A DNA stretch of 64,000 nt, taken from positions 2,118,001 to 2,182,000 of the forward strand of contig NC_063992.1 in assembly GCF_932276165.1 (NCBI RefSeq), in the 5' to 3' direction. Shown here one piece after another: positions 41,101-53,100 of the stretch. Each line of letters opens with the position of its first letter. Within the stretch, counting starts at the first letter, position 1. The notes beneath the pieces are model-generated. The model was given only the letters and a program-made list of their open reading frames with translations. It made no database searches and was not told the origin of the DNA. This DNA comes from Plutella xylostella (Eukaryota; Arthropoda; Insecta; Lepidoptera; Plutellidae). A program made the translations under genes and the position numbers.

Positions 41101-44100
41101 ACATTTTTTGGTAGCAGCATAATATTTTTACTTAATTTTAGGGTTTCGAACGTCAAAAGAAAAAAAGCAACCGTTATAGGATCTCTTTGTCCGTCTGTCT
41201 GACTGACTGTCTGTCACCGCCCTTTTTCTCAGAAACGGGTAAAGATATCAAGCTGATATTTCGCATAGATGGGGAGTACCCCAAAAAAAATATTATGGTA
41301 CTCCCTGTCCCACACAAGTAAATTGGGGCTTATATTTTTTCCAGTTATTTTGATGTGTATCCTTTTTTTTTGAGTCATTCGTCAAGTCGCGCGCCTTAGA
41401 CTCGCGCGCCACGCGCAAGTTGCCCCTCCCGTATTAACCTACTTTTTTTGTCGTCAACTCGCTCGACTGTGAAAATATGTACAGTCAACCACAAAAGTAA
41501 TAATTTATTATGCTTAAGGTAACTACTTAAAATGTATAGGGTATTTTATAGGACTTTACTTTAAAATAAAATCAGTAATTAATCTCGCTTGGCAAACTGT
41601 TCTCTGCGAACACCAACCATTTTTATTTGTTCGGTCTTTGTTATATTTATAACCTGCACGAAGCAGTACCGACTTTCCTTGCTGGGATGTTATGATTTCA
41701 TGTACAATTTTATTACTAAATGGACCTGCTTGCGATGAACTTCCTGGAAGTAATTCTTACAGTTAGGTCTGTCTCTTTGACCAATGAAATAAACGAAATT
41801 TGTTTTAAATTTTAGTGCTAATTCGATATTTAATGTAACGGTAACACAACGAAAACGTAACACTGTGTTTATATTACGGCAAAGTAGACTTGGTAATATA
41901 GTAAAGTTAATTTATTATAGGCTTACCCCCACAATACATAAAAAACAGTAAAAACTGCCACATTTTAATATTTTTGCGCTGTAAGTAATGCACTGTACAT
42001 CTCTGCTTCGAATTAGGAGTAACACTAAAACGACATCACTAAAACAATGTAGTTTTAATGACGGTTTTTGCAACAAAAACAAGGACATAGCTATGGCAGG
42101 TAAAATTTGCGCACGGCATGAGAGAGATAGCAAACTTGGGTATAATGCGTCATAGGTCACATCCCCTTTTGCCTCATTCCGCACTTCCAACAGAGGCTTT
42201 ATTGTATCTTTATCCCGAAATCAAAGCATCTTCTTTAATGGCGACTGTCTAGTCGGTACCTTCTTATGCTAATCAGCCAGGGAGACAATATTTAACTATA
42301 TTTTTTAGTTTCAATTCGTTTGCATCTGACCGTACTTTACATGGGCTCGCGAGTTGACGATATAAAAAAACAGAAGATGCCAACTCGCGTGGCGCGCGAC
42401 TCTAAGGCGCGCGACTTGACGAAGGACTCCTTTTTTTTCTTTGTTGTTTTGTATAAGTATGTGTTTCTTTTCTTTAAATCTGTATTTTTTTTGTTGTTGC
42501 TGTCTATGTGTCGAATAAATGTATCTTTATCTTCAAATCTACTGTCTAGGCTACTGTCTATAGAAGAAATTCCGTAATTGACAATTTTACGTTACGAATT
42601 TATTTTTATTTATTTTATTTTTATTTTTACATTTTCGTGGAGAACCAACATCATTTTGTTAATAAATAATAATTACTTATGAACACATAACAACTTGATG
42701 CCATTAACAGAATGAACTTAGTAAACCCAGTAAACCTAACACATCCAGAGGAAAAATAAAATCTCTTTCTCTCTCTCTGAAAAACATACTTAATAGCCTA
42801 AACTCGATGCTTTTAGCTATTAACATCTTTGAAATAAAATTGAGCCACCACCGTGTTACTGCCCTCATCAGATCCTCACGAGACCATACCTCAACCAGCA
42901 CCAAGAGACTGTATTTTTGATCCCTAACCTAATGTTCGTGCGTATTGTCATCACTTAGATCCATTCGCTATATTCCTGCCATCAGACCTTTACGAGACTG
43001 TAATGTCACGAGAATATTGCACACTATCTAATTTAATTTAATGTATTGAATATACTGGAAGAATTATGCTTCCTCAATTTCAAATCAAATTATGTTGGTG
43101 TCATAAAAGTTGAAAAAGTGCAATGACAACCAATGTGCAGTGATTTTGTATCTGTACACGATAAGATCGCGAGCTGTCAGCGCTGCCTAAACCGACGTGA
43201 CCCTTCTTTGGAGGCCAGCGGCCAACTGAGTCAAACGTCACTTGTGTTTATGATTTTATAACACAGAAAGCCGCCATAGATATTTGTATGAAGATTTGAG
43301 GGAAAAAAATTGCTCAAGTTTGGGATTAATTTACACAAAATAAGTGTGTGTTTATTAAAAAACAAGGGATTTAGCGCCTAGTCCAAGCCTTTAACTGTAT
43401 AATATGATAAAAATCATATGAAAATTCTTAATAATTACGACAAAGTTGTTACAATACGGGAGTGTGATTTTCTGGTTTTTCGTCATATTCTGAATTTTAT
43501 TTACAGTTATCCATAATCATTTACTTGAATTCGAATCATTCAGCACCTAGCTAGACTCTTCGGCTACCTGTGTGATTTTTTTCAAGTTTGTAGAGCATCG
43601 TTTACTACATAATTCTATGACAATGCCAACCCTCGATTACCCCTTGCAGACCCTTAAATCAAGAATTAAAATAACTTATCTTCGATCATAAAAATCCGAC
43701 ACTCTTTAACCCCACGATTCTACAACTTAATATTCTCTCACGATAGTAACCTCTTCATCATCCTTACCTAGATGACAACTTCAGCGCAGAGAACGGTATA
43801 ATAGTGTCGCTGGCGCGGCGCTGGGCGCTGGCGGCGGACCCGCAGGGGCAGGCGGCGCGCTGGATACAGCGCCTGGAGGAGCCCCGCCGCGTGCAGGTGA
43901 CGTCACACATGTGTGTAGTAGACGTGTGATGAGGTGGAAGGAATGGTTGATAGGAGGGGATTCGGAGCGCGAGCTAGCTACAATAGATAAGTAGCTACAT
44001 AGCACGCACCAATGTTGTCGCGCCGTTTAGACACTTTTGACCCGCGTCTTTAAGACACTTACCATCCGCGTCTTTAAGACACTTTCCAATTTCCATCCGC

Positions 44101-47100
44101 GTCTCTTTAAGACACTTACCACCTGCGTCTTTTAGACACCACCCGCGTCTTTTAGACACCACCCGCGTCTTTTAGATATATCGTTGTATTAGAGTAGACC
44201 AGTAGTAGAGATACGTAGAGCAGTCCTCCATATGTTGGCTTCAGCGCAGAGAACGGTATAATAGTGTCGCTGGCGCGGCGCTGGGCGCTGGCGGCGGAGG
44301 TCATGTCGACAAATACTCAAACATAGTATAGTGTGTTGCAAAAGAGGTACTCGTATATTAATCCGAAAGTTCAGGACTCCGAGGACTCAGGGGCCCGGGG
44401 GTCATTCGGAATAATATTTGTTCTAGAACTTTTTTTCGCGGATTTCCAAAGTTGTAGAACAAAAGTATTCAATATATCGTGATCAGATTGGCGGCCATCT
44501 CGGAGGTTGTATTTATGAACGACTGGATGAAGCTTGCAAGCCGCAAGTTTCGCTTCGCCTTAAAAAAAAAGAGTAACCAACCTTCATCCATATTTACAAA
44601 CTTTGCATTTATAATATTAATAGGACCTTGCGTGATATACCATCGACCACTTTAATCACTTTATAACAACTTTCTCTACAGGTAGTGGACTTCGGCCAGC
44701 CAAACTACCTGAAAATCGTCGAAAGCTGCCTATCTAAAGGCACGCCCTTGTTGATACAGAATGTGGGTGAAGTTCTAGACCCCTCTATAGAACCTATACT
44801 GGACAAGGCCATAGTGAAGATTGGTAACGATCTGTTCATCAAGTTTAATGAGAAGATGGTTCCCTTCAATCCGGACTTTAAGATGTATCTCACTACTAAA
44901 CTTGGTAAGTGCTGTTTGGTCATTTAATGAAACATATATACATATAAGAGCGTTGCTCATATTTGGTAAATGCGAAAGGTGGCAAGAACAAGCCCAAAGA
45001 GAAGAGCAAGTTATAATAACAGTGAGACTACTATTTACTAATTAATACACTATTCAGTCCACCCATCATTATGTTAGGTATACCGCGGTTCAACTCTTGG
45101 ATAAAATAGCCAGACAGGGATTACCGCATTCACCCAATGTTACATGTATGGAGCTCCATAACCAATGGTCAATCCTCTTATTGTCCTATCTATCTATCCC
45201 CTCCCCAGGAAACCCAGCATACTCCCCAGAAGTCCTCACCAAGACGACCCTAGTAAACTTCTCCGTGAAGCAGCAAGGGTTAGCGGCGCAGCTACTAGCC
45301 GTGGCGGTGCGGCGAGAGCGCCCCGCGCTGCAGCAGCAGAAGGAGGCACTAGTCATCTCCATCGCTAAAAGCAATAAGATATTGGTAAGTAGATGGTAAC
45401 GTAGTGTGGGACGCCCTCCGGCTAGATGGGGTGACGACTTGCGAAAGGTGGCTGGTTATGATAGGATGCGGAAAGCTAAAGATCGCATCCAGTGGCGTAC
45501 TTTGGGAGAGGCCTATGTCCAGCAGTGGACTGCTATAGGCTGATGATGATGATGATGATGATGATGAAGTAGATGGTGTCTGGATTATGTCAAGATCGAG
45601 TGAGTCCCGAAGTGAAAAAGGCTCGGAGGTAAAGCCAGACAGGGCGTGATAGCGACGGAATGGTATCGCGACGCTAACGTGCAATCACTGACTTATTATT
45701 GTGACTATTCAGCGCTAAAAGTTACTGTCGCTGCTTCAGTACCACAGTACATGGAATTTCATAGGAGACATCATCAAGTGCATCGAGCGTGTGGCGTGAA
45801 AAATAATTTTATTTTTTTTACATTTGATTTCTCACTAATATCATTCTATCTCCCCCCAGGTGGACCTAGAAGACTCCCTCCTCCGCATCATGTACGAGTC
45901 CCAGGTTCCTCTACTAGAGAACGAGGAGCTGCTGCAGACGCTGCAGACCTCGCGCCGCACCGCGCTCGAGGCCACGCAGCAGCTCAGCACCAGCCGGCAG
46001 ACCGAGGCCGAGATTGACGAGGCTAGACAGGTGTGTGGTGGGGCTAAAGACGGGTAAAGGACCCACAGAAAAGAAGCAAACAAGGATGCGTCGAAAACGG
46101 CGCGCACTTTAGACCAACGTTGTTAGAAAATGAACCTATAGTAAGTAGAAGCGTCGCGATTCAACGCAAACGGAAAAGGTGGTAGCTAAATGGTAAATAA
46201 ACTAACCCTTATGGCTTAATTCAATTAAGATGAAAAGACGCAAACTTACAAAGCAAGCGTTGAAAACGGGGCGCACTTTAGACCAACGTTAATTGAAAAT
46301 GTAAGTATAGTAAGTTGAGGCGTTGTGACTTGTGACTCATCACAAACGGAAAGAACAGATTGTGGACGGGACGAAGAATTGACGCGTTTTAATATTCTGT
46401 AGCAATTGGAAAATAAAGGAACCCTTATCGATTGGATTCGATTCTCCTTCTGGTTGTCTATTCGTTTGTATATCACAGCTACTATGTTGCAACTGAAGAC
46501 CGATTGGTAAGTAGCTTGTACTCTGCACCTCTCTGCCCCGCATCATGTACGAGTCCCAGGTTCCCCTGCTGGAGAACGAGGAGCTGCTGCAGACGCTGCA
46601 GACCTCGCGCCGCACCGCGCTCGAGGCCACGCAGCAGCTCAGCACCAGCCGGCAGACCGAGGCAGAGATTGACGAGGACCTCTTACAGAAACCCTAATCT
46701 AGTTTTATACGGCTGATATAATACGGGGGTGGACCCAAAAGTTTGAAGCCTGAAGAAGAAAGTAAGCGTTGCATCGCTAGGATTCCCTACAGCGGCATAT
46801 TATTTCCGTTATAGCTGCTCTGAGGCCGTAGCATTTTTCATCGTGAAAGTGAAATAAAATTATTTGATGAATTTTGTATGAATATTTCAGTTTTGCTACC
46901 GACCGCCAGGGGCGCTGTTCATATTTTCGATCACGATGAAAATTTATGCTAAGAGGTCTGCTGTACTGTAGAAAAATGGCAAAAAGGACCCCACTTCAAG
47001 AATATCTGTCCTTCTGTATGTCACATACACTTCTTGTGTATTCCACACCTCGTTGCTCCGCATCATATAGGTCTTTACGATTATCATCCACTAATATAAT

Positions 47101-50100
47101 ACCGTATTTTAATTTAGTTATTTATCCAGTGCAAATCCAATATAACTGAAACCTGGCCATAAAATATGCAATAACATCACAATTATTTCCAGACCTACGT
47201 CCCGCTAGCCACCCGCGCGTCAGTCCTATTCTTCGCTCTCAATGACCTGCCTCGAATCGACCCGATGTACCAGTTCTCCCTCGACTCGTACCTGGACCTG
47301 TTTGTGAACTCCATCGATAGAAGCCCCAAGAGTCAGGACCTGGAGGAGAGGATTAACAATCTGATTGAGTTTCATACGTATGCCGTTTATAAGTGAGTTG
47401 GGTTTGGATTGTTTGTTACTGTTTTGGAATAACTCTATATACGTTAGTAGCTACATTAGAGTACAGAACAGAGTCCAACGTATGTGATATTTAACAAAAG
47501 ACTGCCATAGTACCATATATCTGTCGCAGGCAACTGGTTTAATCTCCTGTTTGATTGAACCGCTAGCCCGTTTATTGGATGACGATATTCAGTTGTATGA
47601 CTAGGCCGAACGTTGATTGTACAAGCGTCACAAAAAGCACTTGTATTGTTATTTTTTGCAAATAAATTAGCTTTAAAGTGCGTTATTTATGTTAAAATAG
47701 TGTGACAACATGGATTTACCTATTATTTCCCAGCCGGCGGATAGTTTCAAAGAAAAAATGTGCTGAAACTGGATAATTATGAACAACAATATCAAGATAC
47801 GTTTATTGTTATTGTTTAGTTAATTTGTGAGATGAGAGCTTTGTAACATAGTCTTTTTGTTTACTCTTGTCTGGTCAAGTTCATCCTAACCAGACATTAC
47901 AAAGTTGCTATACTATATCCCATTTAACGACTTCGCTGAATAACGTTCAGTCAAGACGTTGGACGTTACAGTCAACCACTTGACGAGTTCTACTTTAGTC
48001 ATTCAACTGAGTAGCGTCATCCAATGAACGGGCTAGCGGTTCAATCAAACAGGAGATTAAACCAGATGACTGCGACATATCCACTAATGTGCTAATACGG
48101 GCTGTTATACGGAATGTTTATACGAGTAAGATTGTTTTATGTTACCTTAACTACTAATGAAGCTGACTGTAGGTATCGCGTTGGCTGTCTTTATACCTAC
48201 TAATCACGATAATTACCATAAACGTCAGCGTATACCAATCATTTGCTTCAGACGTCCGCGTATAACTTTAACCCTCAACTTAACCCTCTCCTCCCCAGGA
48301 GCACATGCCGCGCGCTCTTCTCCCGGCACCTGCTGGCGCTGTCGCTGCACATGGTGTACCGCGTGCAGCAGCAGCAGGGCGCCGCGAGCGCGCGCGAGTA
48401 CCTCGTGCTGCTGCGCGGGGGCGCGGGCGCGGGCAGCCGGCTGCTGCTGCCGGTAATAATAATAATAGTTTATACTAACTAACTGTATAAGTATATAGAG
48501 AGGGGCGCGGGCAGCCGGCTCCTGCTGCCGGTAATAATAATAATAATAACAGTATATACTAACTAACTATATAAGTATATAGAGAGGGGCGCAGGCGCGG
48601 GCAGCCGGCTGTTGCTGCCGGTAAATATAGGCACCTGAAGGGATAACATGGGGCGCAAGAAAGACAGACGGGACAAAAGTTCTCCGCCGCGCTCGTTTTT
48701 AAGACTATGCGATGTGAGTAATCGCAAAGCAAAAATTTTGTCACGTCTTGAATGCGCCCCGTGCTACAAGCCCTGAAGAGGTCAAAAGAGATAGCACGGT
48801 GTGCAAGAAAGACGTGACAAAAGTAAGCTACTAGCCCTGAAGAGGTCAAAAGAGATAGCACGGGGCGCAAGAAAGACGTGACAAAAGTAAGCTACTAGCC
48901 CTAAAGAGGTCAAAAGAGATAGCACGGGGCGCAAGAAAGACGTGATAAAAGCGCAGCCTCAAGTCAAGAGCGAGCGCGACGAAGCACTTTTGTCCCGTCT
49001 TTCTTGCCCCGCAAGGGAGTACATTAGTACAAGGCGTAAGTGTGTGGTTGTGTGACTTTTGTTTTTGAGGGTATTATTAAAAAATCATATGATTTACAAT
49101 GCCTATTGATTTCAATACAGTATTAATTATTTTCACAAAGGCTTGTTTAATTACTATAAAACATCCAAATGTAATAACAACAAAAAACATTTTAAAATTA
49201 TGGTATTACTACATTAAGGGCCGATTTTTCAATGCTCAGATAGACAACCAGATAGCGTTTATTCGACAGATAGCGAAATATTGAATTTTTCAACCGTCAG
49301 ATAGAACTTATTCGTCCAATAACTCAGTTAACTGGAGAATAAATCTATCTGCTGCTTGAGCCGCCAGATAGTGCTTATTCGATTGATAATTTGACATTTG
49401 AGGTTATTAAGTAAGTTCTTTTTTGTGTTTATACCAATTCTAAACTATACAAGCGCAGAGAATAATCGTCTTTTCAATGGATATTTTCGATGATATTGAT
49501 GATTTAGCGATCGAAAAAGAGGTAGTAGGTAATGAACGAATGTATTAATCCTGTTGAAAGGAAAGTCAGAGTCGTCAAAACGAGGCCTGATCATTACAGC
49601 ATGTGGGATGCAAAAGAATTTCATCGCCGAAAGGCGCCAGACTACAAACATTATGTTGATTTATTTTCAGGCATTAATTTTTAAAAAAAGAGGAATGTAG
49701 TAGCACTTCCTTCATAATAAAATATTAAGGTACATTATAGTTTTTCATTTTATGATAAGTAGGTAACCTATGCTACATATACCTAAGTATCTAAGAGATC
49801 CCTCCTGCTTGGCGGCATGATCTTCTATGTCCAGTAGTGGACGGCTATAGGCTGAGGAGAAAAGAGAGAAACCATCCAGTACTTGATAATAAAACATAGG
49901 TGTTATTTCTTTCAGTTTTTATTCATTAAATTTAAATTAAGGATACGTTGAATGCTAATGTTGGAGCAAATGCCTAACACCTTTTCTTCTACATCGTTAA
50001 ATGAAGGAGCAGTTGAGGGCCCAGCTCCAGTTTTGTACATCTCCTGCCTTTGCAGGGAAGGCTTCTTCTTACGACTTCTTCTTCATTGTTTTTTTGATGC

Positions 50101-53100
50101 CCTCGTACTTAAATTAAAGGATTTTCAATGAGCGGACTGGTTATACCACTGGAGTTAAAAGAAACTCAATTTTCTTCCATGCAGACTGCATGGAAGATAA
50201 TTATTATTTGTTGCTGCATCGGTCTTTTTATTTTCTATGACATGTTTGAATAAAATTTATCTACCACTCACTAACACAGTAACTTCATTAATATTAAAAT
50301 TCGCCGAACGCTCTCTTTTTTGTGATTCCATTGCGATCCAAAAATAACAAATATAAATACCAAAATGAGCCGTTTTCCTTGACAGCTGTCAGTTGAGCTT
50401 TTGGGTATGCCGATAGATGGCGTGAAAACGCAGTGTACCAACTGTCAAAAATTACATAGAGAGCAAAGAGTACTAAACTCAGAATAAGAACTGACTAGTT
50501 GTGATTAAATGTCGGGTGGTAGCGCGAGCCATCCTTCCGAGGCTCAGACTGCATGTGGCTTGGGATAGTGCTAAGTATTCTGTGAATAGTTCTACCCGCG
50601 CCGTTTGAACGGGTGCTGCGTGCGAGAACTGATTTTCTATTTTTATTTATTGTATGATCCTAAATAAGATCCCAAAGAAATACTTACAAGACAAGATGAG
50701 AATGTGTGCCGTCGCAACTTGTAAAAATAAAGGACATCATAAATTTCCAAATGATGAAAGCCAGGCGCAACAATGGATTAAGGCGACTCGGATAAATGTG
50801 CGAAAAATTGATTGGAAACTGCGAAAAGAATCATGGTTGTGTTCGGATCATTTCATACCAAGTGATTTTCATTCACGTAAGTAAGTTAAATCATTCGCGG
50901 TAATGTAAATTAACCATTGTTACATAACATGATATATTATCATCATAGAGAAAATAATACTACAATACTACCTACCTACGTCACTTTCACATTTCGTTAG
51001 CCTCACAGAATAACATGTGATCTGAGTGTGTTCTGAGGGTTTGACAGTTGGAACAACCCTAGACAATGCCATCTATTTCTCCAAAAAGGAACTTTTTTTT
51101 TTTTTTAACAAACGCCTCATTGAAACAACCCAATAAACAACCAAACAAAACAGTCAGTGAGGCTTGTGGCTTGACAGTGACAGTTGACTCTGATACCCCA
51201 TTTACACTCTCGCACGAGTGGCGAGGCGAGCGACAAGGCGAGGGGCGAGGCGCGAGTGTGAACAGACGCTCGTGGCTCGCCTCCTCGCTCGCCTCGCCAC
51301 TCGCGGCGCTCGCGTCCGGAGCGGTTTTTGGGGCACGAGTCAAAGGAGCTCGCGTCGAGCTCGCGTCGCACGCGAGCGTGTGTTTACACTCTCGCGTTCG
51401 CTTCATTCTGGCTTCTACATCGTGCGGCGCAGGTTGTGTTCGTCGTCGTATAATTATAACGTAGTGTTTTTTCCTCAGTTGTATAATGGATTGGTCGCAA
51501 GACGAAACATTTAATTTCATATAAGTAAATATTTCAACAAAATAATAATAATAAAAAAAACACTAAAACGTAAGAAATAAAAGCAGTACTTACCTGCTAA
51601 GATATATTAGTACTGTCACATAGAATGTCTAAACCTTAAATTATTTCTTACTTTTTAGTGGTTTTTTAAAGTCGTTTTTTATCATTATTTTATTTTATTA
51701 CTTATTTATACTTAGTTTATTTGCAATAATTGACAATCAAAATTAAGAAGCAAATGATACCTATAAGTCCTACTAGTCAGTAGTAAACACGAAGTAGTTG
51801 CTATATACCTACCGTTGAGGAGTTCCCTTGACTACCTTCCGTTTCCATCGTCAGATCAGCTCAAGGTCACCATCATATTTTTTTTAATGTTAAAAATATA
51901 GGTAAGTACCTATGTACTTTCTAAATTTCATTAACTACAATCGATTAATAGGTACCCAAAATGGAAATTCATAGCCTGTTTTTAACCCTTTACGCACCCT
52001 TGGAGGTGGAATCAAAATTTGAAAAAAATGGGACCACATGGGATCTCAACCCAATACATAAAAAAAAGAATTTTCAAAATCGGTCCATAAACGGCGAAGT
52101 AATCGGTGATCATACATAAATTCTTTATTGTTGCGGCTAAAACTTCGACGTCCTCCATCGTTGCTAGCTCAAAGACAACTGAACTCTGCACGAGAGTGTA
52201 AACACCCACTCGCGTCACACGCGAGTGGGTGTTTACATTCGCGCCTCCGCACGAGTGACGAGGCGAGCGAGGAGGCGAGGGCCGAGGCGAGAGTGTAAAT
52301 GGGGTATGACAATCAAAATAGTAGTCTGTCCTGCTTTAGCACTAGGTGTCTACAGTTCCCCAAAATTGATAATGCACATAGAAATCTTCGCCATTGTTCG
52401 GCAACGGTCGTATTCCCGAGCGTTAGAAAACTATTATGTATTTAGAGTGGTTAAGTGCATTTTCTTAATGAAATTTTAGTAGAATTATGTAATTGGTGCT
52501 AAAAGTGATAATTGATTTATCAGTAACGAAATTTGATTCGATAATTCATAATATTCCATAATATTAAAATTTACTTCGAAAATGTTACAGTAGGTACTTT
52601 TCAAGTGTCTTACTGAAGCTGATGTAAAGATGGATGAAAGAAGGTTTGAATAACACAAGGTTTATATTATAGGAGAAATGGATTTCAAACACAGGTTTAT
52701 ATAAAAAAATTGAAATCTCAGTTCAAAAGTATTTACAGCACTGATTATTTCACATTAATAAAAATGTTTACATTAAAATCTCAGTTCAAAAGTATTTACA
52801 GCGCTGATCATTCACAATAATATTACAATTACAAACTTGGTCTTTTGGGTGTGGCTTTATTGGCAAAGTGAAGTCTATCAATGTGACGCATATTTAATTC
52901 TTAAATGTGCCTCATAATATGGCATCGTCAAAAATAATTAAAGTTGAAATTAAATTCACATTTGAAAAAAATAACAAGAACGATGTGTAATTGCAGCTCT
53001 TTATAATTCCACAAAAGTAATATTGATCTTGACCTTGAGACCCTTGACTGATCGGTGACAGCCACCGACCGCCCAAATTGTTTTTGATTATGTGTCACAT

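Noticed and set aside
45349..45684. Serine-rich minus-strand frame
   Set aside because: Its serine run comes from the GAT microsatellite of the RTE tail.
51066..51520. Long overlapping frames in both strands at 51.1-51.5 kb
   Set aside because: Low-complexity GAGGCGAGCG sequence of an inverted-repeat element; no domain.
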